Of a stretch of 64,000 bases of DNA, positions 1-10,349 are shown piece after piece (positions within the stretch are counted from its first letter, which is position 1; every line of letters starts with the position of its first letter). The notes beneath the pieces are model-generated. The model worked only from the letters and a program-made list of their open reading frames with translations, made no database searches and was not told the origin of the DNA. Source of the stretch: [Eubacterium] eligens ATCC 27750 (lineage in GTDB: Bacteria > Bacillota > Clostridia > Lachnospirales > Lachnospiraceae); assembly GCF_000146185.1 (NCBI RefSeq), contig NC_012778.1, forward strand, positions 1,867,001 through 1,931,000, read 5' to 3'. Position numbers and translations under genes: made by a program.

Positions 1-2791
1 TGGCAATAACAGTTCCGCCGCGGTCGCCGCCTTCCGGTCCCATATCTATAATATAATCTGCTGTCTTAATAACATCAAGATTGTGTTCAATAACAACTAC
101 AGTGTTGCCGCCCTCTGCAAGCCTGTGAAGAATATTGACAAGCTTGTGGACATCAGCAAAATGCAGACCGGTTGTAGGCTCATCAAGAATATATATAGTC
201 TTTCCTGTGCTTCTTCTTGAAAGCTCTGTTGCAAGCTTGATTCTCTGTGCCTCACCACCTGAAAGCTCAGTTGATGGCTGTCCAAGCTTGACGTAAGACA
301 AGCCAACCTCGTTGAGAGTCTCAATCTTTCTTCTTATACTTGGCACATTTTCAAAGAAATCAACTGCATCCTCAATAGTCATGTCAAGAACATCATATAT
401 ACTCTTATCCTTGTATTTAACTTCAAGAGTTTCTCTGTTGTAACGCTTACCCTCGCAGACTTCACAAGGAACATACACATCCGGCAGGAAATGCATCTCT
501 ATCTTGATAATACCGTCACCGGAGCATGCCTCACATCTTCCACCTTTAACATTAAAGCTGAATCTACCCTTCGTATATCCTCGTTCCTTCGCGTCCTTAG
601 TCGTTGCAAACAGGTCTCTTATCATGTCAAATACACCTGTATAGGTTGCCGGATTAGACCTTGGTGTTCGTCCAATTGGTGACTGGTCAATATTAATGAC
701 CTTATCAAGCTGCTCTATTCCGTCAATTCCATCATGGTCGCCTGCAATACATCTCGCCCTGTTAAGCGACTTTGCAAGGTGCTTGTAAAGAATCTCATTA
801 ACAAGTGAACTCTTGCCTGAGCCTGACACACCTGTTACGCATGTGACAACTCCAAGCGGAATATCTACATCAATATTCTTAAGATTATTCTCCCTTGCGC
901 CTCTTACCTTAATCCAGCCAGCAGGCTTTCTACGCTCTGCCGGTACAGGTATCTTGATTCTTCCTGACAGATATGCGCCTGTAAGTGAGTCCTTGCACGC
1001 CATAATGTCCGCAGCAGTTCCTGTTGCGACAACTTCTCCACCATTTCTTCCTGCGCCTGGTCCGATATCCACAATATAATCGGCTGCAAACATAGTATCC
1101 TCATCATGTTCAACGACAATAACTGAGTTACCAAGATCGCGCAAATGTGTCAGAGTTCCCAGCAGCTTGTCATTATCCCTCTGGTGAAGGCCGATACTTG
1201 GCTCATCAAGAATATAAGCAACTCCTACAAGACCTGAACCAATCTGTGTAGCAAGCCTGATTCTCTGCGCTTCACCGCCTGACAGAGTTCCTGTAGCACG
1301 CGAAAGAGCCAGATAATCAAGCCCTACATCTACAAGGAACTTAATTCTCGCCTTGATTTCCTTAAGAATCTCTGCACCAATAAACAACTGTCTCTCTGAT
1401 AGCTTCATATTCTCAAGGAATTCCTGAAGCTTTATAATAGACATGTTAGTAATCTCATATATGTTCTTATCTGCAATAGTAACAGCAAGTGAAGACGGCT
1501 TAAGTCTCTGTCCGTGACAGGCAGAACAAGGTCTTATTCTCATAAATTCCTCATACTGCTGCTTGGTATTATCAGAATATGTCTCTCTGTATCTTCTCTC
1601 CATATTCTTGATAAGACCTTCAAATGCGACATCATATACACCCTCTCCGCGCTGGCCTTTATATTTAACCTTTACAGAATGTCCCTTAGTACCATTGATA
1701 ATAATATCCTTAATATCATCAGGATAATCCTTGAATGGTGTCTTTAATGAAAATCCATATTCCTCTGCAAGTGCATCAAGAACCGCCCTGCTAAAGCTGC
1801 CCTCATCCTTAGATGACTGCCATCCCATTCCGACAATAGCGCCTTCATCAATGCTGAGACTCTCATCCGGTATAAGCAGCTCTGCATCAAACTTCATTGT
1901 ATAACCAAGTCCGAAACAGTCCGGGCATGCGCCAAATGGATTGTTGAACGAAAAGCTTCTTGGCTCAACCTCATCAATACTTATACCACAGTCTGGGCAG
2001 GAAAAGCTCTGGCTGAAATTAAGTGTCTCACCATCAATAACATCTACTGTCATAAGACCTTCGGCAAGCTTAAGAGCTGTCTCAATAGAATCTGTAAGTC
2101 GTTTCTGGATTCCGTCTCTTACAGAAAGTCTGTCTACAACAATCTCAATATTATGCTTCTTATTCTTATCAAGCTTAATCTCGTCTGTAAGCTCGTACAT
2201 GCTTCCATCAGCAATAACACGCACAAATCCGCTCTTCTTTGCCTGTTCAAAAAGCTTTACATGTTCACCCTTTCGTCCACGGACAACAGGTGCAAGAATC
2301 TGAATCTTAGTTCTTTCAGGAAGTGCCATAATAACATCAACCATCTGGTCAACTGTCTGTTTGTTGATTTCGCGTCCACATTTTGGGCAGTGAGGAATAC
2401 CAATTCTTGCATAGAGAAGTCGGAAATAATCATATATCTCTGTAACAGTTCCTACTGTAGAACGTGGATTCCTGTTAGTTGACTTCTGGTCTATAGAAAT
2501 AGCCGGTGAAAGTCCTTCAATACTGTCAACATCAGGCTTTTCCATCTGTCCTAAGAACTGTCTTGCATATGAAGACAGTGATTCCATATACCTTCTCTGA
2601 CCTTCTGCATATATTGTATCAAATGCCAGACTCGACTTTCCCGAACCTGAAAGTCCGGTAAGCACAACAAGCTTGTCTCTTGGAATATCAACGTCTATTC
2701 CCTTAAGATTATGCTCTCTTGCGCCCTTTATCCTTATACAGTTCTTATAACTGCCTCTTTCAATCTCTTTCTTTAACTTACTATCAGCCAT
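1..2791 (-). CDS. uvrA: UvrABC excision nuclease subunit A (3' end cut by window)
   Basis: UvrA is the damage-sensing ABC-type ATPase of nucleotide excision repair; as a dimer it loads UvrB on lesions. Reading the minus strand from ATG at 2791 gives about 930 residues. An ATP-binding loop (GLSGSGKSS) lies about 35-45 residues from the start, a second ATPase module lies near 800-1000 in the window, and the last visible residues ([11 protein letters not shown]) are typical of the UvrA C-terminus, so only some 10-25 residues are missing. The start is preceded by a GAAGGAAAG ribosome site and overlaps the uvrB stop by 8 nt, indicating coupled translation. Family assignment is firm. Confidence 0.97.
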   Translation of the reverse strand, partial: MADSKLKKEIERGSYKNCIRIKGAREHNLKGIDVDIPRDKLVVLTGLSGSGKSSLAFDTIYAEGQRRYMESLSSYARQFLGQMEKPDVDSIEGLSPAISIDQKSTNRNPRSTVGTVTEIYDYFRLLYARIGIPHCPKCGREINKQTVDQMVDVIMALPERTKIQILAPVVRGRKGEHVKLFEQAKKSGFVRVIADGSMYELTDEIKLDKNKKHNIEIVVDRLSVRDGIQKRLTDSIETALKLAEGLMTVDVIDGETLNFSQSFSCPDCGISIDEVEPRSFSFNNPFGACPDCFGLGYTMKFDAELLIPDESLSIDEGAIVGMGWQSSKDEGSFSRAVLDALAEEYGFSLKTPFKDYPDDIKDIIINGTKGHSVKVKYKGQRGEGVYDVAFEGLIKNMERRYRETYSDNTKQQYEEFMRIRPCSACHGQRLKPSSLAVTIADKNIYEITNMSIIKLQEFLENMKLSERQLFIGAEILKEIKARIKFLVDVGLDYLALSRATGTLSGGEAQRIRLATQIGSGLVGVAYILDEPSIGLHQRDNDKLLGTLTHLRDLGNSVIVVEHDEDTMFAADYIVDIGPGAGRNGGEVVATGTAADIMACKDSLTGAYLSGRIKIPVPAERRKPAGWIKVRGARENNLKNIDVDIPLGVVTCVTGVSGSGKSSLVNEILYKHLAKSLNRARCIAGDHDGIDGIEQLDKVINIDQSPIGRTPRSNPATYTGVFDMIRDLFATTKDAKERGYTKGRFSFNVKGGRCEACSGDGIIKIEMHFLPDVYVPCEVCEGKRYNRETLEVKYKDKSIYDVLDMTIEDAVDFFENVPSIRRKIETLNEVGLSYVKLGQPSTELSGGEAQRIKLATELSRRSTGKTIYILDEPTTGLHFADVHKLVNILHRLAEGGNTVVVIEHNLDVIKTADYIIDMGPEGGDRGGTVIA

Positions 2792-4784
2792 GTTTCTTTC
2801 CTTCATAAATATATTTATTAATCTCAATCATCTTGTCACGAAGCTGTGCAGCCTCCTCAAAGTTAAGCTCTGCTGCTGCCTTACGCATGTTCTTCTCAAC
2901 CTGCGTCTTAACTTTCTCAAGCTCTTTGATGCTCATAGATTCATAATCAACCTTAAGCTTTCCTGAAGCGTCACCCGGCTCCGCTGCCTTGCTTATGCTT
3001 ATAAGATCTCTTACTGCCTTCTTGATTGTCTGTGGAGTAATTCCATGCTCATCATTATAATCCTGCTGAATCTTTCTTCTTCGTTCAGTCTCTGAAATAG
3101 CCTTTTCCATAGATTCAGTAATCTTGTCTGCATACATGATAACATGTCCCTCTGCATTTCTCGCAGCCCGGCCAATCGTCTGTATAAGCGATGTCTCTGT
3201 TCTTAAGAAGCCTTCCTTATCAGCATCAAGTATTGCAACAAGGCTGATTTCAGGAATATCCAGACCTTCTCGCAGCAGGTTGATTCCGACAAGAACATCA
3301 AAACCATCAAGACGCATATCTCTTATAATCTTCTGACGCTCAAGCGTATCAATATCTGCATGAAGATATTTAACCCGGATTCCTGCCTCTTTAAGATAAT
3401 CAGTAAGGTCCTCCGCCATTCTCTTGGTAAGTGTAGTAACAAGCACCTTGTTCTTCTTGGCAGTTTCCTTGTTAATCTCAGATATAAGGTCATCAATCTG
3501 TCCTTCAATCGGCTTAACAGTTATCTCCGGGTCAAGAAGTCCGGTAGGTCTGATAACCTGCTCAGTTCTCATAAGCTCATGCTCTGCCTCGTATGTGCTT
3601 GGTGTTGCTGATACGAAAAGCATCTGTGAAATCTTGCTCTCAAACTCGCTGAAATTAAGCGGTCTGTTGTCCTTCGCAGATGGCAGTCTGAAGCCATAAT
3701 CTACAAGCGTAGTCTTTCTTGACTGGTCACCGGCATACATGCCTCGAATCTGCGGAATAGTGATATGCGACTCATCCACAATAATAAGAAAATCATCTGG
3801 AAAATAATCCATCAGCGTATACGGAGGACACCCTGCCGGAAGTCCTGCCAGATGTCTTGAATAATTCTCTATTCCTGAACAAAAGCCTGTCTCCTGCATC
3901 ATCTCTATATCAAAATTCGTTCTCTCTTCAATTCTCTGTGCCTCTAAAAGCTTATCCTCACTCTTGAAATACTTCACTCTCTCGGCAAGCTCTGCCTTGA
4001 TGTTCTCAATAGCAGCGTCCATCTTCTCCTTCTCAACAACATAATGTGAGTTAGGGAATATCGCAATATGTTCAAGAACGCCTTTAACTTCGCCTGTAAG
4101 GGAATCTATCTCACTTATTCTGTCCACTTCATCACCAAAGAATTCAACTCTTATGGCATCACCTGATGATGATGAAGGATACACTTCAACAACATCGCCT
4201 CTTACCCTGAAGGTTCCTCGCTTAAAATCCTGGTCGTTCCTTACATACTGGATATCAATAAGCTTTCTTATGCAATCATCCCTGTCCTTCTCCATTCCCG
4301 GACGAAGTGAAATAACCATGTTCTTATAATCAACCGGCGCACCTAATCCATATATACATGAAACCGAAGCAACGATAATAACATCATTTCTTTCAGAAAG
4401 TGCCGCTGTTGCCGAATGTCTTAATTTATCAATTTCATCATTAATAGATGAATCCTTCGCAATATAAGTGTCACTCTGAGGTACATAGGCCTCTGGCTGG
4501 TAATAATCATAATAGGAGACAAAGTACTCAACCGCATTCTCTGGAAAGAACTCCTTCATCTCCCCATACAACTGCGCTGCCAGTGTCTTATTATGGCTTA
4601 TAATAAGTGTAGGTTTCTGAACATTCTGTATAATGTTCGCCATTGTAAATGTTTTACCAGAACCAGTTACACCAACTAGAGTCTCAAACTGATTGCCTTC
4701 CTCAAAGCCCTTTGTAAGTGCTTCAATAGCCTGCGGCTGGTCGCCCATAGGCTTAAAATCCGAATGTAATACAAATCTGTCCAT
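2784..4784 (-). CDS. uvrB: UvrABC excision nuclease subunit B
   Basis: UvrB is the helicase-like ATPase that verifies DNA damage after loading by UvrA and recruits UvrC. The 666-residue product has Walker A GVTGSGKT at 38-45, the aromatic beta-hairpin ([10 protein letters not shown]), a DESH Walker B box, helicase motif VI (QTIGRAARN) and a C-terminal UVR motif ([11 protein letters not shown]) that contacts UvrC. The ATG at 4784 was chosen over an upstream in-frame codon because GGAGGG sits 4 nt before it and [10 protein letters not shown] is the usual UvrB N-terminus. It precedes and overlaps uvrA and follows a terminator after ctpA, so uvrBA is probably its own transcription unit. Confidence 0.98.
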   Translation of the reverse strand: MDRFVLHSDFKPMGDQPQAIEALTKGFEEGNQFETLVGVTGSGKTFTMANIIQNVQKPTLIISHNKTLAAQLYGEMKEFFPENAVEYFVSYYDYYQPEAYVPQSDTYIAKDSSINDEIDKLRHSATAALSERNDVIIVASVSCIYGLGAPVDYKNMVISLRPGMEKDRDDCIRKLIDIQYVRNDQDFKRGTFRVRGDVVEVYPSSSSGDAIRVEFFGDEVDRISEIDSLTGEVKGVLEHIAIFPNSHYVVEKEKMDAAIENIKAELAERVKYFKSEDKLLEAQRIEERTNFDIEMMQETGFCSGIENYSRHLAGLPAGCPPYTLMDYFPDDFLIIVDESHITIPQIRGMYAGDQSRKTTLVDYGFRLPSAKDNRPLNFSEFESKISQMLFVSATPSTYEAEHELMRTEQVIRPTGLLDPEITVKPIEGQIDDLISEINKETAKKNKVLVTTLTKRMAEDLTDYLKEAGIRVKYLHADIDTLERQKIIRDMRLDGFDVLVGINLLREGLDIPEISLVAILDADKEGFLRTETSLIQTIGRAARNAEGHVIMYADKITESMEKAISETERRRKIQQDYNDEHGITPQTIKKAVRDLISISKAAEPGDASGKLKVDYESMSIKELEKVKTQVEKNMRKAAAELNFEEAAQLRDKMIEINKYIYEGKKHG

Positions 4785-4834
4785 AATCCCTCCTTGTTTT
4801 CCAACATTTTTCTCATTATACAATATAACAGCCA

Positions 4835-4872
4835 AAAAGTACAGAACAAACATTCGATTTGTCCTGTACTTT
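4835..4872 (-). terminator. Intrinsic terminator after ctpA
   Basis: The two arms (4835-4850 and 4858-4872) form a 15-bp stem with one mismatch around a 7-nt loop. On the minus strand the hairpin is followed by TTTTT, so it ends the ftsEX/M23/ctpA direction of transcription just before uvrB. Confidence 0.8.
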
Positions 4873-4892
4873 ATTCCATACTTCTATAATCT

Positions 4893-6185
4893 TTATTCTG
4901 CCGCGCTGACACTCATTTTCCCATTGAGATACTCTACTGCTGCCTTCAACTGCACATCTTCAGTCGCATCATCCGGAAGCTCCACAATACTGTCTGGTGT
5001 CACTCCCTTGCCGTGAATATCCTGTCCCTTAGGAGTAAAATATTTGGCAATTGTATACTTAACTGCACTTCCATCAGTAAGCGGACGGATTGTCTGCACA
5101 ATACCCTTACCAAATGTCTGTGTTCCGATTATCTGTGCCTTATCATAATCCTGCATTGCACCGGCAAATATCTCAGATGCACTTGCACTATTGCCATTTA
5201 CCAAAACTGCCATCGGAATATTAAGCTCATGATTATCAGAACCTGAATATTCCTGTCTCTTACCAGACTTAGTCTCTGTATACACGATAAGTCCGTTCGG
5301 AAGAATATAATCTAGCATATCAGCCACAGTCTTAAGAACTCCGCCAGGATTATTTCTTATATCAATTACAAGTCCTGTAATTCCCTGCTTCTGAAGGTCA
5401 TCAACAGCCGATTTAAACTGCTCTGTTGTAACATCATCAAACTGCGAAATATAAATATAACCTATATTATTCTCAAGCACCTCTGATGAAACAGTCTTAA
5501 TATCAATCTTGTCTCTTGTAACTGTGAAACTCAGCTTCTCGCCATTTCTCATAACAGTAAGGTTAACATCTGTACCCTTCTCGCCCTTAATAAGGGCAAC
5601 TGCTACAGAAAGGTCCATTCCTGTAATATCCTCACCATTAACCTCTGTTACCTTATCTCCATTTCTGATACCAGCCTTATATGCCGGTGCATCCTCATAT
5701 GCCTCTGATATAAGTATTGAACCGTCGTCAGCCTTCTGGCATACAGCACCAATTCCATAGAAAGAACCTGATGTTGACTCCATCATTGACTTATATTCTT
5801 CAGGCGTATAATAAACAGTATATTTATCACCATATGCAGCAAGATATGCCTTAAAAATGTTGTCTGCAGCCTTTTCATCATCTACATCATCAAAGTAGAA
5901 TCCATCTCCAAGCAGCGAATCCAAAGCATTCAGCTTACCTTCAACCTTAGTTCCGATTCCTTCATTATCACTTGTTCCAACATCCTGGACATATATACGT
6001 CCGTCAATTCCAATATGAAGATTACCACTTCTTATAAGTCCCATGAATACGCATGACAACGCCAGTATCACAACCAGCAGTGTTGCCACAACACCAATAA
6101 TAACGCCTTTGCCTAAAGCATGTTTTCTCTTTCGTTCCTGTGCGGCCCCTTCCGAAGAAAAAGGTCTGTTATTATCATATTCCAT
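4893..6185 (-). CDS. ctpA: S41-family C-terminal processing peptidase
   Basis: A membrane-anchored serine protease of the CtpA/CtpB/Prc family, which cleaves proteins near their C-termini outside the cytoplasm. The 430-residue protein has a short charged cytoplasmic tail, one membrane helix at about 27-52, a PDZ domain at about 135-225, and an S41 catalytic core. The nucleophile lies in the SASASE box at 333-338 and the general-base Lys is K360 in FGKG, so the Ser-Lys dyad is intact. It lies 26 nt downstream of the M23 hydrolase gene, suggesting a shared role in cell-wall or envelope protein turnover; substrate unknown. Confidence 0.95.
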   Translation of the reverse strand: MEYDNNRPFSSEGAAQERKRKHALGKGVIIGVVATLLVVILALSCVFMGLIRSGNLHIGIDGRIYVQDVGTSDNEGIGTKVEGKLNALDSLLGDGFYFDDVDDEKAADNIFKAYLAAYGDKYTVYYTPEEYKSMMESTSGSFYGIGAVCQKADDGSILISEAYEDAPAYKAGIRNGDKVTEVNGEDITGMDLSVAVALIKGEKGTDVNLTVMRNGEKLSFTVTRDKIDIKTVSSEVLENNIGYIYISQFDDVTTEQFKSAVDDLQKQGITGLVIDIRNNPGGVLKTVADMLDYILPNGLIVYTETKSGKRQEYSGSDNHELNIPMAVLVNGNSASASEIFAGAMQDYDKAQIIGTQTFGKGIVQTIRPLTDGSAVKYTIAKYFTPKGQDIHGKGVTPDSIVELPDDATEDVQLKAAVEYLNGKMSVSAAE

Positions 6186-6211
6186 TGAGTCCTCCTATTA
6201 AGTTGAATTAT

Positions 6212-7423
6212 TTATTTAAAATATGGCATAGGATTAACATATGAATCATTGAGCCTTACATCAAAATGCAGATGTGCGCCAAATGAATTACCCGTATTAC
6301 CCATAACACCAAGCTTCTGTCCTTTCGTCACCTGGGCTCCTACTGTTACATTTAAACTATCAAGATGCAGGTATCTCGTATACAGTCCATTACCATGATA
6401 AATCATCACATAATTACCCGCTGTTGAGTAACCCTCGCTCTGTCTGTGTGCAATAACAACTTTACCGTCATAAGCTGCATATACAGGATCACCTGAAACT
6501 CCTGCCCTGACCGCTCCAATATCCACACCTTTATGCGGTGAAGTTCTGTCAGATGTATCTCCGTATGGAGAAGTTATTCTTGTACTTGTTGTTGGCCATT
6601 TGAAAGTTCCGCCATCATATCTGTTAGACGGAGTAACTCCGCTTGCTTCCTCTGCCTTAATCTTGGCTGTTATAGAAGCAATCTCTGCATCGAGCTTCTT
6701 CTCGTCAGCTTCGAGCTGTTTCTTATAAGCCACCTGATCAGCCGTATTCTTACTCAAAGCATTAAGCTGGGCATTCTTCTCATTCTGGACAACCTCAAGT
6801 GCATCAACCTGTGCCTGAAGTGCCTCCTGACTGGCAGTCAGAGTCTCTTTATCTTCTTCAAGCTTTACTTTAGAAGATGATATAAGATTAATCGTTGACT
6901 GATATTCCTCAAGCATCTGTCTGTCATACTCTGATATCTTATTAATATACTCAAATTTATTAAGCATATCCGCCATACTCTGTGATGATAAAAGCACTTC
7001 AACATATGTATAATCATTATGCTCATACATAAACTGGATTCGAAGCTTCATAGCCTCATACTGGCTTTCCTTATCAGCCTCAGCCTGCTCAAGCTGTGCC
7101 TGTGTCTCCTCAATCTCAGCCTCTAATGTTGCAATCTGGGTATTAATATCATCTAATGACGCTGACAATTCTCCCATCTGGGCATCCAGTCCCTGAATAA
7201 GAGATGTAAGGTCTGAACTCTGTGCCTTAAGCTGAGCAATCTTGTCTTCTGTTTCTTTCTTTTTATTCTGTATATCATTCTGCTGGTTCTGGGCATTCTT
7301 CAGATCCGATTTATTATCTCCAAATGTAACCTGTGCAAAACAATACGGTATAAGCAGCATTACAATCATGAGTGCCGCTGTTATTTTCTTTATTAAATTG
7401 TTACAAAACAGTGCTTTCTCCAT
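6212..7423 (-). CDS. Coiled-coil M23 peptidase (EnvC/PcsB-like murein hydrolase activator)
   Basis: Exported 403-residue protein: signal peptide at 1-30 (hydrophobic run ending in CFA-Q), a long coiled coil at about 35-260 rich in Gln, Glu and Leu, and a C-terminal M23/LytM domain at 290-403. Zinc-site residues are all present: H297 and D301 (HKGVD), H353 and H384/H386 (HLH). The M23 domain is therefore predicted active, unlike EnvC of E. coli. Coiled-coil plus hydrolase next to ftsEX matches the arrangement in which FtsEX controls a periplasmic or cell-surface peptidoglycan hydrolase during division. That link is inferred from family knowledge and position. Confidence 0.93.
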   Translation of the reverse strand: MEKALFCNNLIKKITAALMIVMLLIPYCFAQVTFGDNKSDLKNAQNQQNDIQNKKKETEDKIAQLKAQSSDLTSLIQGLDAQMGELSASLDDINTQIATLEAEIEETQAQLEQAEADKESQYEAMKLRIQFMYEHNDYTYVEVLLSSQSMADMLNKFEYINKISEYDRQMLEEYQSTINLISSSKVKLEEDKETLTASQEALQAQVDALEVVQNEKNAQLNALSKNTADQVAYKKQLEADEKKLDAEIASITAKIKAEEASGVTPSNRYDGGTFKWPTTSTRITSPYGDTSDRTSPHKGVDIGAVRAGVSGDPVYAAYDGKVVIAHRQSEGYSTAGNYVMIYHGNGLYTRYLHLDSLNVTVGAQVTKGQKLGVMGNTGNSFGAHLHFDVRLNDSYVNPMPYFK

Positions 7424-7457
7424 ACAGCCACTCCTTTACCATAATTAAAATGTTTTC

Positions 7458-7500
7458 TAAAAACAAACAGGGACTTCTGCATCCGTTTGCAAAAGCCCCC
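7458..7500 (-). terminator. Terminator-like hairpin after ftsX
   Basis: On the minus strand a GGG-CTT-TGC stem with single mismatches closes an 8-nt loop and is followed by TGTTTGTTTTT. It lies between ftsX and the M23 gene, so readthrough may be partial and the hydrolase may also have its own promoter. Confidence 0.6.
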
Positions 7501-7515
7501 AAAAACTATCCGAAA

Positions 7516-8424
7516 CTATACATCGGCATGCTTTCTTACAGCGAAGAAACTTCCTATAAGACCAATACCAATTCCAAGAATAACTGCTACCGGAATAAGT
7601 ACCTCAAATACTTCTGATGCTGGCATAAATGCTAATATATTCTGTAAAACAGAGAATTTTCCAAGAACAAAATTAACAACTCCACCATAAATATACCTCA
7701 ATATTGCTACCGGAATAATAGCACCTATAAGTCCTATAACGATACCTTCTACGAAGAATGGCGCATTAACAAATGCATCCGTAGCTCCTATATATTTCAT
7801 GATTGATATCTCATCTTTTCGTACTGTAATACCAATTACAATTGTATTAGTAATAAGGAATATAGATACCGCAAGAAGAACAACAATTACTGCAACTGCA
7901 ACATAACTTACAAGTCTTGCTGCACTGGCAAGTCCGCTTGCTGTAACCTCTGAACGGTTAACCTGTCTTATTCCATCCTTATTCTCTAGGTACTTAACCA
8001 GTGTACCCTGATTACTTGCATCCTTAAGATATATTTCATAAGAAGAAGAATTAGCTAAAGGATTATCATCCTTGAATCCTTCTGCAAGTTCAGGATATGC
8101 AGCGAAATACTCACTCTTAAAGCTTTCCCATGCATCATCTGCAGACACATACTGAACTCTTGATACTTCTTCTCTTTTACTGATTTCATCTCCAAGCTTC
8201 TTAATATCTGTCTCACTGAGATCTTCGTCAAAGAAAACTGTTACACAGACCTCTGTCTCAGCCTTCTTAATCATATACTGGAAATTAACCACTATAGAAT
8301 AGAACACTCCAAAAAGGAATATACATGCTGTAATTGTTGCTATTGATGCCAGTGAGAACATCTTATTACGATGGATGTTCTTAAATCCATCTTTAATATG
8401 ATATGCTAATGACCTAATCTTCAT
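7516..8424 (-). CDS. ftsX: Cell division ABC transporter permease FtsX
   Basis: Membrane subunit of FtsEX, which couples ATP hydrolysis in the cytoplasm to activation of cell-wall hydrolases outside. The 302-residue protein has an N-terminal cytoplasmic tail (SLAYHIKDGFKNIHRNK, typical), TM1 at about 21-43, a large extracellular loop to about 165 and three further TM helices near 172-195, 222-245 and 268-290. The ATG at 8424 was preferred to an upstream in-frame ATG because an AAGGGTGG site precedes it and the N-terminus matches the family. It overlaps ftsE by 11 nt. Confidence 0.97.
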   Translation of the reverse strand: MKIRSLAYHIKDGFKNIHRNKMFSLASIATITACIFLFGVFYSIVVNFQYMIKKAETEVCVTVFFDEDLSETDIKKLGDEISKREEVSRVQYVSADDAWESFKSEYFAAYPELAEGFKDDNPLANSSSYEIYLKDASNQGTLVKYLENKDGIRQVNRSEVTASGLASAARLVSYVAVAVIVVLLAVSIFLITNTIVIGITVRKDEISIMKYIGATDAFVNAPFFVEGIVIGLIGAIIPVAILRYIYGGVVNFVLGKFSVLQNILAFMPASEVFEVLIPVAVILGIGIGLIGSFFAVRKHADV

Positions 8425-9100
8425 AGAAATAACCACCCTTTTCCTGATCGCTGATAATCTTTCCTTCACTCATAGTAATAGTTCTCTTCTTCATCTGCTG
8501 AACTATCTCCATATTATGGGTAACTACAAGTACTGTTGTTCCCTGCTTATTAACCTGATTAAGAATCTTCATGATTTCATTAGAATTGGCAGGATCAAGG
8601 TTACCTGTTGGCTCGTCACACAACAATATAGCCGGCTTGTTAACCAGCGCTCTTGCAATTGCGATTCTCTGCTGCTCACCACCTGATAACTCATTAGGAA
8701 AAGCCTTATATTTGTCAAGAAGTCCTACCATGGAAAGCATCGCAAGTACTCTTGACTTAATCTTTCTGTTAGGAGCTTCTACTACCTTCTGTGCAAATGC
8801 GATATTCTCATATACATTTCTGTCTGGTAACAGACGGAAATCCTGGAATACTACACCAATATCTCTTCTAAGATACGGAAGCTTCTTTCTTGTTATCTTA
8901 TTGAGATATTTCTTATTAACATATATCTTACCTGATGTAGGATCTAATTCCTTAAGTAATAGTTTGATAAGAGTCGACTTACCTGAACCACTCTTACCTA
9001 CTATAAATACGAATTCACCTTTCTGGATGTGAAGATTAATTCCATTAAGCGCAGCAACGCCAGTGGAATATGTCTTCGTAACATCTTCCATGATTATCAT
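8414..9100 (-). CDS. ftsE: Cell division ABC transporter ATPase FtsE
   Basis: Cytoplasmic ATPase of the FtsEX complex. The 228-residue protein shows Walker A GKSGSGKST at 35-43, the LSGGEQQR signature, Walker B ILLCDEPTG and the switch histidine in VTHN. It is one of the shortest ABC ATPases, as is usual for FtsE. Translationally coupled with ftsX by overlap; 22 nt downstream of the CdaR-type regulator gene. Confidence 0.97.
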   Translation of the reverse strand: MIIMEDVTKTYSTGVAALNGINLHIQKGEFVFIVGKSGSGKSTLIKLLLKELDPTSGKIYVNKKYLNKITRKKLPYLRRDIGVVFQDFRLLPDRNVYENIAFAQKVVEAPNRKIKSRVLAMLSMVGLLDKYKAFPNELSGGEQQRIAIARALVNKPAILLCDEPTGNLDPANSNEIMKILNQVNKQGTTVLVVTHNMEIVQQMKKRTITMSEGKIISDQEKGGYFYED

Positions 9101-9122
9101 GTATCATTTCCTCCAAAAATCA

Positions 9123-10214
9123 CTAAAATGTATCTTTACTTTCCATATACTTCATGTACTTAACTACCATAAGAGCAATCTTAAATGTTATTGCATCATC
9201 AAACACTCTGAGGTCAAGCCCGGTTATCTTCTGTATCTTATCCAGTCTGTAAACAAGTGTATTTCTGTGAATGTAAAGCTGTCTTGATGTCTCTGAAACA
9301 TTAAGGCTGTTCTCAAAGAACTTATTAATTGTTGACAGAGTCTCATCGTCAAAATCATCAGGAGCCTTTCCTTCAAATATCTCCTTAATGAACATCTGAC
9401 ATAATGGTATAGGAAGCTGATATATAAGACGGCCTATTCCTAATCTGTTGTAAGCAACAACATTCTTATTGCTGTAGAAAATCTTTCCCACATCAAGTGC
9501 CATCTTTGCTTCCTTGTAAGATCTTGAAACCTCCCTTATATCATTAACAATTGTACCATAAGCAACATGTGCCGCACTCATCGCCTCAGTGTTTAACATA
9601 TCAATTATAACATCAGCTGTCTTGTCAAGTTCATCATATGACTCATTGCCTTTAACTTCCTTAACAAGAATTATACTCTTCTCGTCAACTGCTGTAATGA
9701 AATCTCTTGTCTTATTAGCAAAAAGTGTTCTTACTGTCTCTAACGCACTTGTATCCTTCTCATGCTTAGTTTCAATAATATATACAACTCTCTTCACATC
9801 TGTTTCAATATGAAGCTTTTCTGCTCTTGTGTACATATCAACACGAAGAAGATTATCAAGCAGAAGATTCTTGATAAAGTTATCTTTATCAAATCTTTCT
9901 TTATATGCAACCAGAAGATTCTGAATCTGGAAAGCAGCCAGCTTTCCAACCATATATACATCATCGCTTGTGCCTCTTGCCATAATTATATACTCAAGAT
10001 TTCCTTCATCCTCAACCTTAAAAAACTGAAAACCATTAACTGCCTGACTCTCTGCTGGCGAATCAATAAAACTAATCGCATCCGCGAGGCATTCTGAAAC
10101 ATTATCAAAAGTCTTGGCTGCAACATTCTTATCTGCATCCACAATGCACAAATCCACTCGTGAAATAGCCTTAAGTCCATCTACAGTTGTCTGTAAAATT
10201 CTATTAGATATCAT
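9123..10214 (-). CDS. CdaR/PucR-family transcriptional regulator
   Basis: A 363-residue cytoplasmic DNA-binding regulator. The N-terminal ~130 residues resemble a ligand-sensing (diacid-recognition-like) domain, the middle is a GGDEF-like regulatory fold, and the C-terminus (about 300-345, with SETSRQLYIHRNTLVYRLDK) is the PucR-type helix-turn-helix. Family members sense small organic acids, purines or sugar derivatives; the ligand here is unknown. It lies between the MsmK-like ATPase (after a terminator) and ftsE, 22 nt from the latter, so it may be the promoter-proximal gene of the ftsEX operon. Confidence 0.88.
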   Translation of the reverse strand: MISNRILQTTVDGLKAISRVDLCIVDADKNVAAKTFDNVSECLADAISFIDSPAESQAVNGFQFFKVEDEGNLEYIIMARGTSDDVYMVGKLAAFQIQNLLVAYKERFDKDNFIKNLLLDNLLRVDMYTRAEKLHIETDVKRVVYIIETKHEKDTSALETVRTLFANKTRDFITAVDEKSIILVKEVKGNESYDELDKTADVIIDMLNTEAMSAAHVAYGTIVNDIREVSRSYKEAKMALDVGKIFYSNKNVVAYNRLGIGRLIYQLPIPLCQMFIKEIFEGKAPDDFDDETLSTINKFFENSLNVSETSRQLYIHRNTLVYRLDKIQKITGLDLRVFDDAITFKIALMVVKYMKYMESKDTF

Positions 10215-10286
10215 TGTTATCCCTTTCTGTCTACCACATTCCCTTTATTCGCACATATTCTATCTTATTGTAAAGCAAAATGAATA

Positions 10287-10323
10287 AAAAAAAAAGAGAA
10301 AATGCAAATTTATTGCATTTTCC
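10287..10323 (-). terminator. Intrinsic terminator after the MsmK-like ATPase gene
   Basis: A perfect 10-bp stem (10298-10307 with 10313-10322) around a 5-nt AT loop is followed on the minus strand by an uninterrupted run of about ten T residues. Confidence 0.88.
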
Positions 10324-10349
10324 CTTAATAATTAAGATTAATTTAATAA

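Noticed and set aside
4784..4853. Longer uvrB start at 4853
   Set aside because: The extra residues cross the ribosome site and are not UvrB-like; GGAGGG stands before ATG 4784.
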